DNA of 35,580 bases from Desulfobulbaceae bacterium (GCA_023230525.1 JALNXE010000040.1:1-35580); one strand, 5' to 3'. Counted from the stretch's first letter, positions 8,422 through 17,612 are shown. Notes: generated by a model from the sequence alone, not told the origin. Numbers and translations: made by a program.

Positions 8422-11058
8422 TCATTCCCGGGCCGCCTCCAAGCGCTTGCTGCGTTCCGCAAACCGTTCGGCAGAAACCACGGCTATTTCCTGGCTGCCG
8501 ATCCTGCGGTTCTGATAATAAAACTCCACCACCCAGGCGCCCTGCTGCGGCTCGCCGTCACCGCTGAAACTGTATGACGCCACCTGGCGCCGGCAATAAC
8601 CGGCGCCGGCTGATTCAGTGGCCGCCACCTTTTTATCCGGGCTCAGCCATTTGATGGTAACCGGGATCTCCTGATTGCCCGGCATGAAATTGAGCGAATA
8701 CAGCACTCCCATGACGGTTCCTTGCCGGGCCGGCACCCCCGCCTCTCCTGCGGCAAACATGCGGTGCTTCACCAGATTCGCCTCAATTTCACTTAAGCCC
8801 GCAAAGGCGGCGTTCAAATCCTTTTCCTCTTTAAACGGTTGCCGGATCGCGCCGGAATGTTCAATCTTGAGTCCCCAGATCTTGACCGCCCGACCCTGTT
8901 CCGCGGCCGGCAGGCCGTCAGCCGCAGCTGTTACGGCAACCGCCTCCCCTCCGCCGGCAAGCCTCTGTTCTTCCACGCCCTGTTCCGCAACTTTTTGCAA
9001 TTCACTGCCATCGGCATTTTTGGCCCTGTCCAGATTCCTGGCGTTACGTATCTCGGCAAGTGACAAGGCAACCTTGTCAAGATTGGCCCGGGTAAGGTCC
9101 GCATCGGTGAAAATGGCATCCTTAACCTCCGCTTCAGTCAGGTTGGCATCGGTGAGATTGGCCCAGCGGAAATCGGCCTTGCCCAGATTGGACTGGGTGA
9201 GATCAGCCTTGGTCAGGTCGGCATTGGAAAAATCCACATAGCGCAGATCCGCATAGGACAGTTTGGCGCTGGTGAGATTGGCGTTACTCAGATCAAAACG
9301 GGTAAAGCGAATATCATCCAGCAGGGCGGAACTCATGTTCCGCACGTTCATGCTGAAACTGCTGGAAAGATTGATTCCGGTAAGATTGGCGCCTTTGAGA
9401 TCGGCATTGGTCAGGTCGGCACTGGTCAGATCACTGTGGGTGAGATCGGCATTGCTCAGATAGGCATTCTGCAGGTTCGTCTCATGCAGCAGGGCCTCCT
9501 GCAGTGAGGCATCGGTCAGATTGGCCTGGCTGAGATTGGCCTGGCTCAGGTCTGCCTTGCCCAGGTTGGCGCCTGTCAGGTTGGCCCTGACCAGGCTTGC
9601 CCCAGCAATGAGGCTTGCCCCCTGCAGATTGGCGCCGGTGAGATTGGCATCATCCAGCACCGCTTTTGCAAGTTTTGCTTCCACCAGGCTGGCATTGGTC
9701 ATATTCGCCTCTGCCAGCAAGGCCCCGGTCAGATCACATCTGTCCAGCACCGCGCTGGTGAGATTGGTCTGGCGCAGTTCGGTGCGCAGCAGTCTGGCGT
9801 CGGCCAGCTGGGTCTGATGCAGATTGGCCCGGGAAAGACGTGCCTTGTCCAGCACCGCGCCCTGCAGCATGGCCGTGCTCAGATCAGCTTCGCTCAGGTT
9901 GGCCAGGGTAAGATCGGCCCCCCGCAGATCACAGCCGTACAGTTTCCCGCCGGTTATATCCGCCCCCACCAGCTGTACCCCGGCCAGTTTCGCCTTGGTT
10001 AAATCAGCCCCCTTGAGGCTGGTGTCGGACAGATTGGCGCCCTGCAGATCAGTGGTGGTCAGATTGCTCAGGTCCAGCCGCGCCTTGCGGAAATTGGTCT
10101 CCCGCACCCTGGTCCTGGTCAGGTCGGCGCCGGTAAAATCAGCCCCCGAGGCATCGGCTTTACTGCAATCCGCCTCAACCAGGATGGCCCCGGACAGATT
10201 GGCCTCCTCCAGCACGGCGCTGCCCAGATTGGCCCTGGAAAGATGGGCGTTGGTCAGATCAGCCCTGCCCAGATTGGCCGCGGTCAGATCCGCCTTGTCC
10301 ATGGCCGCCTCAACCAGCACGGCTTCCTTCAGCTTGCTCTCACTCAGGTCGGCATACTGCAGGTTTGCCCCTTTGAGATTGGCCCGCCGCAGATCGGCCC
10401 TGAACAGATCGGCCTTGCTGAGGTCGGCCTTCTCAAGATTGGCGTCCCGCAGGTCAACATCCCGCAGGTCCATGGCGGCCAGACTGATACCGCTGAGATC
10501 CTTGCCCCGCAGATCCCTGGATGACTCAAGGATGCGGGCAACCTCAACCAGCCGGATATATTCGGGGGACTGGACCGGCAGCTTGCTTAAAGGCAGCGGC
10601 CGGTAATCAAGCTCGGGCGGCAGGGCGGTGGCAAACAGGGCGGGCATGCGGTCATTGAAATAAACGAGAGCGGCAGCGGACAGCAGCAGAGAAAAAATGG
10701 TCAGAACTATTTTCCGGGCCCGGGATCTGCGTTGCAGGAACTGCCATGGCGGGCGGCCCGGAGCGGAAACGGCACGGGCTGCGGAACCCTTTTGGGCGGC
10801 CTCTTTTTTGACCAGCGCCGGCAGGATGACCGTTGTTTGGGTTTTGCACTGCGGACAGGCCGACGTCCTGCCCACATAGCGGCCGGGCAGTTTCCTGGTA
10901 AAACCGCACTGCCGGCAGGCAAACAGGGCGGGCAGATCTCCGTCCCCCGCCTGTCCGGGAATCCTGACCAGCGAACGGCATTTCGGGCAGCGGACATCCC
11001 GGTCCCGGGGGGCGGGACTGATTTCCTTGGCAAATCCACAGGTGCAGCGAACGATCAT
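8422..11058 (-). CDS. Giant pentapeptide-repeat membrane protein with N-terminal zinc ribbons
   Basis: 878 residues with four parts. Residues 1-75 hold eight Cys in pairs (C5/C7, C24/C27, C48/C51, C68/C71), two zinc-ribbon-like units. A single membrane helix lies at about 117-134, preceded by a basic stretch (QRRSRARK). Residues about 183-690 are nearly unbroken pentapeptide repeats of A(D/N)Lxx type, about 100 copies, expected to fold as a right-handed quadrilateral beta-helix. One irregular segment (SSSFSMNVRN) interrupts it around 600. The last 170 residues form a separate domain (IPVTIKWLSP...GAWVVEFYYQNRRIGSQEI) resembling DUF3859-type beta-sandwiches. The ribbons would be cytoplasmic and the helix and C-terminus probably periplasmic. 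Role unknown; a scaffold or envelope sensor is possible. It is divergent from the penicillin-binding protein. Confidence 0.88.
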   Translation of the reverse strand: MIVRCTCGFAKEISPAPRDRDVRCPKCRSLVRIPGQAGDGDLPALFACRQCGFTRKLPGRYVGRTSACPQCKTQTTVILPALVKKEAAQKGSAARAVSAPGRPPWQFLQRRSRARKIVLTIFSLLLSAAALVYFNDRMPALFATALPPELDYRPLPLSKLPVQSPEYIRLVEVARILESSRDLRGKDLSGISLAAMDLRDVDLRDANLEKADLSKADLFRADLRRANLKGANLQYADLSESKLKEAVLVEAAMDKADLTAANLGRADLTNAHLSRANLGSAVLEEANLSGAILVEADCSKADASGADFTGADLTRTRVRETNFRKARLDLSNLTTTDLQGANLSDTSLKGADLTKAKLAGVQLVGADITGGKLYGCDLRGADLTLANLSEADLSTAMLQGAVLDKARLSRANLHQTQLADARLLRTELRQTNLTSAVLDRCDLTGALLAEANMTNASLVEAKLAKAVLDDANLTGANLQGASLIAGASLVRANLTGANLGKADLSQANLSQANLTDASLQEALLHETNLQNAYLSNADLTHSDLTSADLTNADLKGANLTGINLSSSFSMNVRNMSSALLDDIRFTRFDLSNANLTSAKLSYADLRYVDFSNADLTKADLTQSNLGKADFRWANLTDANLTEAEVKDAIFTDADLTRANLDKVALSLAEIRNARNLDRAKNADGSELQKVAEQGVEEQRLAGGGEAVAVTAAADGLPAAEQGRAVKIWGLKIEHSGAIRQPFKEEKDLNAAFAGLSEIEANLVKHRMFAAGEAGVPARQGTVMGVLYSLNFMPGNQEIPVTIKWLSPDKKVAATESAGAGYCRRQVASYSFSGDGEPQQGAWVVEFYYQNRRIGSQEIAVVSAERFAERSKRLEAARE

Positions 11059-11381
11059 GGCGGCACGACATCCCCGGATTTCATCATTTTCATGCTGGCG
11101 GCAGCGGTAAAAATTACCAGCCGCAGCGATTTTTTACGGCAACAGCGGATTAATGGTATTGCCCCTGATCAATATTTTTTTTTATCGGCCGGCGGCGGTC
11201 CGGACTCCAAAGAAATCTTTCAATAACTTTCATTTGAAGTCCGACAAGTTCCCCAGTAAACTCTTCATCTGAAGGCACAGGCGGTTTTATTTTAGCACGG
11301 AACATTTACAGAAGACGAACACAAAAAAATAATAAGCGCTGGCCCGTAAACTTCTCTAAAATAGGAAATCTCACAAAAAAC
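11059..11381. other. Divergent intergenic region
   Basis: 323 bases between the starts of the pentapeptide-repeat protein (minus) and the penicillin-binding protein (plus). It is AT-rich in the middle, including a run of nine T near 11174. It must hold the promoters of both genes; no convincing consensus box or operator was picked out. The plus-strand gene has AGGAAA about 12 bases before its ATG. Confidence 0.5.
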
Positions 11382-14174
11382 ATGGCTGGTCATGATCCGC
11401 ACGCCAAAAAAAATCAGCACACCGCTGATGCCGGCGCCCCTGAGAAAAACGAACAGCAGATCTTAAAACAACAGGCCATCAAATATAAGGCCTTTCAGCA
11501 CACCTTTTCCAAAAGTGACATCAACGGCGGGATACCGGAAAAGAAAATTCTGAAGGGGCTGCGGGAAAGCAAGCATCTCGAAGAGAGCTACTACAAGTAT
11601 CTCAAGGAGCTGGAAAAGAACCCCAATACAAAGGTTGTCTTCCCGTGGGAAAATCCGGTAAAGAGAATGGCCTTTCTCTTCACCTACTGGATGCCCCGCC
11701 TGCTCAAATGGACCGCGATCTGTCTTGCCCTGCTCTTTTTCATCAATTTTGCGCCCGGCCCCACCCAGCATATCATTGAATTCCTGGCAGCCAGAACAAT
11801 CTATGACACCGCGCCCATCCAGCGGCTGCCCGAAAGTCTGGCAACCTATGCCCATTCCGCCAAAATCGTCGATACCGGCGGCACCCTGATCAAGTCCTAC
11901 GGTCAGCGCAACATGGCCAAAGAGATTCCCCTCCAGGTCAAGCTCGCCCTGCTGGCCTGTGAAGACCACAACTTCATGCCCCACGCAAAAAATCCGTGGT
12001 ATATCAACATGTTTTTTATCCACGCCGGGGTCAGCTGGCCCAACCTCGCCGGGGCGGTCAAGGACACCCTGTTCGGTCATTCCCGGGGAGCCAGCACCAT
12101 TGTCATGCAGAACGCCAAAAAACTTCTCGGCAACTCGGACCGCACCATCACCAATAAACTGGAAGAAATCATCATTTCCTACATGATGGTTGCCGAATTC
12201 GGCAAGGAAGCCAACCTGGATTTTTATATCAATACGGTGCCGGTGGGCAGCAACATGTACGGTTTCAGCGTGGCGGCCCAGAACTATTTCAAAAAGGAGC
12301 TGCCGGAACTCAACCTGCAGCAGCTGGTGGCCATCACCTCATTTATTCCCAATCATAACCGCCAGCTGGCCCTTTACCAGATCGTCAAGGGCAAGGATTT
12401 TGCCGGCCTGGACAAGGAACAGCTTCGCCACGCCAGGGAGGCGATCAACAAAATCAATCTTGCCCTGGCCCATCTGCGGGATCTCGAGGAAATCACCCCC
12501 CGGCAATACGCGCAGTGGCGGCTCAGCGATGAGGAATCGATCCGGTCCATCGGCTTCAGGGATTACCGCTCTCCCCTGTATGGCGCTGAGGAATGGGCCT
12601 CCTGGAATGTTATCCGGGAGGTCTGTTCCCGCAATTATACCATCAATGACCAGACCGTTACCGGCGACCAGCTCATGCTTGATGTGCGCGGCGATGTGGT
12701 GGTGGAGACCGCCGTGGATCTTTCCCTGGTGGAAAAAAGCAAGGAAAGCGTGGCAAACTTTCTCAACAGCCCCGAGTACCGCAAGATTCTGCAGGACAGA
12801 AACAGGAATCTCTGGCAAAAGGACCAGCAGCACTATCTGGGCCGAAACATGGCCCCCCCTTATGGGGGTTTTAACGGCTACATGGAAGATCTTTACAAAA
12901 ATATCAACGCCGGCGTCATTATCATCAACCAGCAGGGTGAGATCGTTTCCTATGTGGGCGGCAAGGAGTTCATCACGGGCGGCAGCAACACCGTGTCCAC
13001 CGATGACGGGGGAGAACCGGTCATCATCGACCTGATGAACAAACAGGCCACCATCACCCCCTCCTCGACCATTAAACCGGTCATCGCCTATTTTGCCATG
13101 ACCACCAGCAATGCGACCCTGCAGACCCTGCTCGCCGACAAACCGCTGGAATACAAATATGTGGAAAGCGAGGGCAAACAGGTCTGGCTGCCGCGCAACT
13201 GGTATAACTATGACGGGGAAGGCCAGGGCGCCAACCATTTTCTGGGCCGCCAGTATTCTCTGCTGGAGGCCCAGGTGCTGTCGGTCAATACCATTTTCGC
13301 CAGGCTTTATTCCAACAAACAGATCAGCGATTCGCTGCTGCTCGCCTTTGAGCGCATCGGCCTGCGTTACAACCGGGAGGACGCCCGTTTCTGGCCGTTC
13401 GGCATCGGCGCCTCCGATATCCCGGTGCAGCAGTGGCTGGGAGTGTACAACGCCTTTCTTGACGGCTCCTACCGGGAACCCTTCTTTGTCAAACGCATTC
13501 TTATTGACGGCAAGGTCATCTATGAGGGGCGCCGGGACAGGGCCAAAGAAACCTTTGCCCTGTTTGACTCGAAAAAAGAGCGAGAGGAAGAAATGCAGGC
13601 CCTGTACGAGGTCTGCAACCGGGGCACCGGGGCCACCATGAAATCGGAATTCAAATACCACCGCAACCTGGTATCCGGCAAGACGGGCACGGCGCCCAAG
13701 GGCCGCTCCGCCCTGTTTGTCAGCCACTTCAATCCTTACCGCGACAGGCCTGCCCATCCGGACAAAACCATGACCATGATCGTTTCCGTGACCTTGACCA
13801 GCGGCGGCACAAACAGCGTGGGATTCTCCAGCGACGGGCCGACAAAAATCGGCGGACGGATCTATAACTATCTTTTCCGGAAGGAGCTGCAGGAAATGAT
13901 GGACGCGGAAATAGAGGCGGCCAAACGCAATGACCCCAACTTCCGCAACAACCACATCTACTGGGCCAACGTCGACCGGTACATGAAACGGCTGCTCGAG
14001 GAAAAGGCCGGCAATGCTTATATCCATGAGAGCATCATCGGCGTTGACTCCTATCAGGAGGCGCTCCAGCAGATCCTAAACAGCAGCAACCAGATCTATA
14101 CCGGCAAGGATGATCTCTTCGAAGAGCTGCTGCGCTATTACATCAACCAGGAAAAAATTGTCAAAATAAACTGA
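11382..14174 (+). CDS. Class A penicillin-binding protein (bifunctional transglycosylase/transpeptidase)
   Basis: 930 residues. It polymerises and crosslinks peptidoglycan at the outer face of the inner membrane. A cytoplasmic, charged N-terminal region of about 100 residues precedes a membrane helix at about 108-124. The glycosyltransferase 51 domain shows EDHNF (194-198, catalytic Glu194), RGASTIVMQ (235-243), a KLEEI helix (259-263) and YINTVPVGSNMYG (282-294). The transpeptidase domain shows SxxK as SSTIK (Ser562, Lys565), SVN (634-636) and KTG (767-769). All active-site motifs are intact. It is longer than typical PBP1a because of the N-terminal extension and a C-terminal helical tail of about 100 residues. 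The GT51 motifs are somewhat divergent (EDHNF for EDRNF, GASTIVMQ for GGSTITQQ), so it belongs to a distinct subfamily. Confidence 0.92.
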   Translation: MAGHDPHAKKNQHTADAGAPEKNEQQILKQQAIKYKAFQHTFSKSDINGGIPEKKILKGLRESKHLEESYYKYLKELEKNPNTKVVFPWENPVKRMAFLFTYWMPRLLKWTAICLALLFFINFAPGPTQHIIEFLAARTIYDTAPIQRLPESLATYAHSAKIVDTGGTLIKSYGQRNMAKEIPLQVKLALLACEDHNFMPHAKNPWYINMFFIHAGVSWPNLAGAVKDTLFGHSRGASTIVMQNAKKLLGNSDRTITNKLEEIIISYMMVAEFGKEANLDFYINTVPVGSNMYGFSVAAQNYFKKELPELNLQQLVAITSFIPNHNRQLALYQIVKGKDFAGLDKEQLRHAREAINKINLALAHLRDLEEITPRQYAQWRLSDEESIRSIGFRDYRSPLYGAEEWASWNVIREVCSRNYTINDQTVTGDQLMLDVRGDVVVETAVDLSLVEKSKESVANFLNSPEYRKILQDRNRNLWQKDQQHYLGRNMAPPYGGFNGYMEDLYKNINAGVIIINQQGEIVSYVGGKEFITGGSNTVSTDDGGEPVIIDLMNKQATITPSSTIKPVIAYFAMTTSNATLQTLLADKPLEYKYVESEGKQVWLPRNWYNYDGEGQGANHFLGRQYSLLEAQVLSVNTIFARLYSNKQISDSLLLAFERIGLRYNREDARFWPFGIGASDIPVQQWLGVYNAFLDGSYREPFFVKRILIDGKVIYEGRRDRAKETFALFDSKKEREEEMQALYEVCNRGTGATMKSEFKYHRNLVSGKTGTAPKGRSALFVSHFNPYRDRPAHPDKTMTMIVSVTLTSGGTNSVGFSSDGPTKIGGRIYNYLFRKELQEMMDAEIEAAKRNDPNFRNNHIYWANVDRYMKRLLEEKAGNAYIHESIIGVDSYQEALQQILNSSNQIYTGKDDLFEELLRYYINQEKIVKIN

Positions 14175-14180
14175 TGGCAA

Positions 14181-14217
14181 TTGACAATGCAGCCGGGAAA
14201 ATGGTTAATTGTTAACC
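14181..14217 (+). promoter_or_regulatory. Candidate promoter with overlapping palindromic operator
   Basis: A consensus TTGACA (14181-14186), a 17-base spacer and GTTAAT (14204-14209, four of six matches to the -10 box). The perfect dyad GGTTAA-TTG-TTAACC (14203-14217) covers the -10 box, a typical place for a repressor site. A further half-site-like TTAACAA follows near 14226. It would drive the SEC-C gene starting 149 bases further on. Prediction only. Confidence 0.4.
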
Positions 14218-14365
14218 AGAATTATTAACAACGTGTCCGCCAACAGCCGCAATCCATTCTCTTTCTTTCCGAAGCTTTGCCGCGACTTGCACAAAAACAG
14301 GAAGGAAACCGCGGAAATTCCATGGCAGGACGGCGTTTGCCCATTACTACACAAAGGACTGACTC

Positions 14366-14884
14366 ATGAAAATAGGACGCAATGATCCCTGCCCCTGCGG
14401 CAGCGGACAGAAGTATAAAAAATGCTGCCAGGGCAAGGTTGCCTTTAAACCGGTGGCGGGCCAGACCGCCCCGCAGGTGACCCTGAAAAGCGAGATCGAA
14501 AAGCTGCAGGAAGTTGCGGAAAAAAAGGAAAAACTGGTGAAACCACTGGGCGTTTTCGTCCTGTTCTCCACCGGGGAGGGAGATGCCTGGCTGCTTGAAA
14601 TCACCGACATGGATGCCGTGCAGGTGGCGGACAAGGGCAGCAGAATCGCGGTGGAGCTCACCGAGAACCCGGAAACCATTGAGATCAACTGGACCCATCA
14701 TTTCTCCATCAGGAAAAAACAGTTTGTCACCGCAGCCTATGCCGATGGACAGGAAACCGTATGGCCTGACTACCCGGCCCACTCGATCTTTTCCGCCATC
14801 AAGCGTATCCGCAAAAAATTCCCCAAAGATCTGCTGAGCAGTATCCACTTAAACGAAGAAGATGTCTCGGTCGGACAGGCCTGA
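14366..14884 (+). CDS. SEC-C motif protein
   Basis: 172 residues. The N-terminus is a canonical SEC-C zinc-binding motif, PCPCGSGQKYKKCC, with ligands Cys9, Cys11, Cys20 and Cys21, the same motif that ends SecA and binds SecB or ribosomes there. A short charged, coiled region (residues 39-56) links it to a C-terminal domain of about 110 residues that I do not recognise (GEGDAWLLEITDMDAVQVAD...IEINWTHHFSIRKKQF). The start is supported by AAAGGA about 7 bases upstream. The protein is probably cytoplasmic. The VanZ-like gene begins 26 bases after its stop, suggesting an operon. Beyond a zinc-binding adaptor role the function is unknown. Confidence 0.85.
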   Translation: MKIGRNDPCPCGSGQKYKKCCQGKVAFKPVAGQTAPQVTLKSEIEKLQEVAEKKEKLVKPLGVFVLFSTGEGDAWLLEITDMDAVQVADKGSRIAVELTENPETIEINWTHHFSIRKKQFVTAAYADGQETVWPDYPAHSIFSAIKRIRKKFPKDLLSSIHLNEEDVSVGQA

Positions 14885-14909
14885 GCTGGCAGTTCAGCAG
14901 GGATAACCG

Positions 14910-15290
14910 GTGGGCAAACAGCCGGGGTCCGGCGGAATTCTGCGTTTTTTACCCATGATCGGCATGATGGCGGCAATTCTTGTTGCCGCCAGCCTGCCGG
15001 GAAGATTACTGCCCTTTCTCCGCTATCATAACCTTGACAAGATCTGCCACGCCCTGGCCTATGCCGCCCTGGCCGCCAGTTGCCTGTTCGCCTTCCAGCC
15101 CCTGGCCAAAAAACATCCCGTTCTCGCCAGTCTGCTGGTGATAGGTATTTGCCTCGGTTACGGTTTTGCGGAAGAGGCCTATCAATCCCTTATTCCACGC
15201 CGGGTGACGGACAGCAGGGACATCATGGCTGATCTGCTGGGAGCAACCATGGTTGTTGCCGTCCGGCAGTTAAGCCGTTGTAAAAAATAA
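14910..15290 (+). CDS. VanZ-like membrane protein (copy 1)
   Basis: 126 residues, starting at GTG 14910 with AGGG about 7 bases upstream. It has four hydrophobic segments (about 14-30, 45-63, 71-89, 106-120) and VanZ-family landmarks: DKICHALAYAALAASC and EEAYQSLIPRRVTDSRD. VanZ-family proteins are small inner-membrane proteins; VanZ itself gives low-level teicoplanin resistance, but most homologues have no known role. A paralogue lies at 17220-17612 on the other side of the kinase. The Arg in IPRR replaces the more usual Gly of IPGR. Confidence 0.88.
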   Translation: MGKQPGSGGILRFLPMIGMMAAILVAASLPGRLLPFLRYHNLDKICHALAYAALAASCLFAFQPLAKKHPVLASLLVIGICLGYGFAEEAYQSLIPRRVTDSRDIMADLLGATMVVAVRQLSRCKK

Positions 15291-15618
15291 CACGGTCAGG
15301 GAAATGCGCCAAAACGGCACTCTTTTCAGTACCCCCTTGAAGGGGTATAAGGAGCCGTAACGAAATTGAAAAAAATGGCCATGCTATTTCGTCACGGCTC
15401 CTTATACCTGCTGCGAAAAAGACCGGGCTGAAGCCCCCGCAGCCATTGGGCCGGCCCCTTTTCCCCTGTTTGTCCCGGCATGCGGCCCTTCCCTCCCAAA
15501 TCCCAAAAGGCAGTAATGTTTTCGTAGCCAATACCGGCAAAAGGAGTTAATTTAGCTGCGGCGGCTAAGCATATGAGGGTGCTTTGCGGCATGAACCTGA
15601 TATTTTTGAGATCACTTA
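15291..15618. other. Intergenic region with palindrome, before the PAS kinase
   Basis: 328 bases. Apart from the 15344-15408 palindrome, it contains a GC-rich stretch (15425-15490) and an AT-rich stretch before the kinase start. No gene or riboswitch was recognised. The kinase start at 15619 has only a weak GAG as ribosome-binding signal. Confidence 0.5.
15344..15408. repeat. Palindromic repeat copy B
   Basis: A 23-base arm (15344-15366, containing GGAGCCGTAACGAAAT) pairs with 15386-15408 with a single mismatch, around a 19-base loop containing TGGCCATG. The loop and inner arm match copy A (8301-8371), and the outer arm matches copy C (22997-23050). It lies after the VanZ-like gene and could also terminate transcription, although there is no T-run. 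Confidence 0.8.
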
Positions 15619-17205
15619 ATGACAGCCACGCAGGATACGGAAAACTCTGAGCTGACAAATGCCCTGCTGGCCGTCAATGCTGCCTCCGAACTGGCCGGAA
15701 CCCTGCTCGCCGCGGTCGGGGACGGCATCAGCATCCAGGATAAAAACTTCATTATTCTCTATCAGAACCGGGCTCATATCAGCATGATGGGCAACCACGC
15801 AGGCGAGTTGTGTTACCAGGCCTACGAAAAAAAGGACGCCGTCTGCCCCGGCTGCCCCATGGCCCGCTCTTTTGTCGACGGGAAAATCCACACCTCGGAA
15901 CGGGAAGTCGCCCAGGGCGACTTGCTGCGCTACTTTGAAATCACCGCCTCACCGCTGCAGGATAAGGCCGGCAATATCAGCGCAGGTATCGAGATCGTCC
16001 GGGAGATCACCGTCCGCAAGGAGGCGGAGAAAAAACTCTGCCAGCAGGAAAAACGTTACCGGGAACTTTTCTCCCACATGAAAAGCGGGGTCATCGTCTG
16101 CCGGGCAGGCACCTGCGGGGATGATTTCCTGCTGGTTGACCTCAATGAGGGGGCAGAAAGGTATGAAAAGGTCAAAAAAGAGGAGGTCATCGGCCGCAGT
16201 GTGCGGGTGCTCTTTCCCTCCCTGGCTCCTTCCGGCCTTTTTTCCGTCATGCACCGCGTCTGTGAAACCGGCATTGCCCAGCACCAACCGGCCGCCTTCT
16301 TTGCCGACCACCACGCCTCCCGCTGGAAACAGTATTATGTCTACAAACTTGACACCGATGAGATTGTGGTCATTTACGACGACCTGACCAAGGAGAAAGA
16401 GGCCGAGGAAGAGAAAAAAAAGCTGGCCCTGCAGATACAGCACGTGCAGAAACTCGAGAGTCTCGGGGTGCTGGCCGGGGGTATTGCCCACGACTTCAAT
16501 AATCTGCTCATGGCCATCATGGGCAATGCCGACCTTGCCCTGCTCGCCTTGCCTGACTCTTCACCGGTGCGCGGCAATATCCTGGGGATCATGAAGGCAA
16601 GCAACCGGGCCGCCGATCTGTGCAAACAGATGCTTGCTTACGCGGGCAAGGGCCAGTTCAAGCCTAACCGGATTGACCTCAATGAGCTGATCAGGGACAT
16701 GGACCATCTGCTGCAGATCTCCGTCTCGAAAAAAATCAGGCTCAGCTATCATTTCGCCGAAAAACTGCCGGCTATTCACGCGGATGAAAGCCAACTGGGG
16801 CAGGTCTTGATCAATCTGCTCATTAACGCCTCCGAGGCCATCGGCGGCATGACCGGCGACATCACCATTGCCACCGGCTCCGCCCGGTATGACCGGGATT
16901 TTCTTGACCGCAACTCCCTGCCGGAGCATCCCTCTCCCGGTCTCTACACCTTCCTTGCCATAACCGACACCGGCTGCGGCATGGATGAGGAAACAAAGGC
17001 AAAACTTTTCGATCCCTTTTTCACCACAAAATTTCCCGGCCGCGGCCTGGGCATGTCCGCGGTGATGGGCATTGTCCGAGGGCATTGGGGATTTATCACC
17101 ATCCAAAGCGAACCGGGTCGGGGAACGACCATCAAGGTCTATTTCCCGGCCGTGCCCGAGGGTAAAAAAAGGCCGAGGAAAATCATTCAAAACAGACTGG
17201 GATAA
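15619..17205 (+). CDS. PAS-domain sensor histidine kinase
   Basis: 528 residues, no membrane segment, so a cytoplasmic sensor. Order: PAS domain (about 28-135) with an inserted Cys motif VCPGCP (Cys76, Cys79); second PAS-like domain (about 150-260); coiled coil rich in Glu/Lys (258-280); dimerisation/phosphoacceptor helix with LAGGIAHDFNN (His291); and an HATPase domain with N-box INLLINASEAIGG, G1 box DTGCGMD and FTTKFPGRGLG. All catalytic boxes are intact; there is no receiver domain. The paired Cys suggests redox, metal or cofactor sensing (inference). No partner response regulator is adjacent. A VanZ-like gene starts 14 bases after its stop, so the two may be co-transcribed. Confidence 0.93.
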   Translation: MTATQDTENSELTNALLAVNAASELAGTLLAAVGDGISIQDKNFIILYQNRAHISMMGNHAGELCYQAYEKKDAVCPGCPMARSFVDGKIHTSEREVAQGDLLRYFEITASPLQDKAGNISAGIEIVREITVRKEAEKKLCQQEKRYRELFSHMKSGVIVCRAGTCGDDFLLVDLNEGAERYEKVKKEEVIGRSVRVLFPSLAPSGLFSVMHRVCETGIAQHQPAAFFADHHASRWKQYYVYKLDTDEIVVIYDDLTKEKEAEEEKKKLALQIQHVQKLESLGVLAGGIAHDFNNLLMAIMGNADLALLALPDSSPVRGNILGIMKASNRAADLCKQMLAYAGKGQFKPNRIDLNELIRDMDHLLQISVSKKIRLSYHFAEKLPAIHADESQLGQVLINLLINASEAIGGMTGDITIATGSARYDRDFLDRNSLPEHPSPGLYTFLAITDTGCGMDEETKAKLFDPFFTTKFPGRGLGMSAVMGIVRGHWGFITIQSEPGRGTTIKVYFPAVPEGKKRPRKIIQNRLG

Positions 17206-17219
17206 TTTACTTTTTTGCC

Positions 17220-17612
17220 ATGATCCGCAGATTTCTGCCCATGACCATTGTCATGATCATCATATTTCTTCTTTCCAATACCCCAGGCAAGGACCTGCCC
17301 TCGGCCATCAACGGGCTGGACAAGCTGTTGCACGCCATCGCCTACGGCACCCTGGCCGCCAGCTGCCTCTACGGCCTCCATCCGGCGGCCAGGGACAAGG
17401 GATCCCTGCTGACAGGCATGGCGGTGATTTTTTTCTGTTTTTTTTACGGACTGACGGATGAGTTCCATCAATCCTTCATTCCCGGCCGCTCACCAAGCGG
17501 GCTGGACATTGCCGCGGACACAAGCGGTGCGGCCCTGACTGTGCTGCTCTGGCACTGGTGGCGGACAAGGCGGCGGTTCAGCGGGCGTGGAAAAACCATG
17601 GGCCTCGGCTGA
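17220..17612 (+). CDS. VanZ-like membrane protein (copy 2)
   Basis: 130 residues with four hydrophobic segments and the best-preserved VanZ signature in the window: DKLLHAIAYGTLAASC and DEFHQSFIPGRSPSGLDIAA. It is a paralogue of the protein at 14910-15290 (matching DK..HA.AY..LAASC). It starts 14 bases downstream of the PAS kinase with only a weak Shine-Dalgarno, suggesting co-transcription. Its last 41 codons overlap the 3' end of the opposite-strand membrane protein gene, and conserved VanZ residues lie in this overlap, so this frame is certainly the real one there. The basic C-terminus (RTRRRFSGRGK) is probably cytoplasmic. Confidence 0.9.
   Translation: MIRRFLPMTIVMIIIFLLSNTPGKDLPSAINGLDKLLHAIAYGTLAASCLYGLHPAARDKGSLLTGMAVIFFCFFYGLTDEFHQSFIPGRSPSGLDIAADTSGAALTVLLWHWWRTRRRFSGRGKTMGLG

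Noticed and set aside
8980..10530. Periodic near-repeats (CAGATTGGC type) resembling a repeat array or CRISPR
   Set aside because: The 15-base periodicity is explained by pentapeptide repeats of the minus-strand protein.
12339..14027. 562-codon minus-strand open frame inside the penicillin-binding protein gene
   Set aside because: Shadow of a high-GC gene; all catalytic motifs lie in the plus-strand frame.
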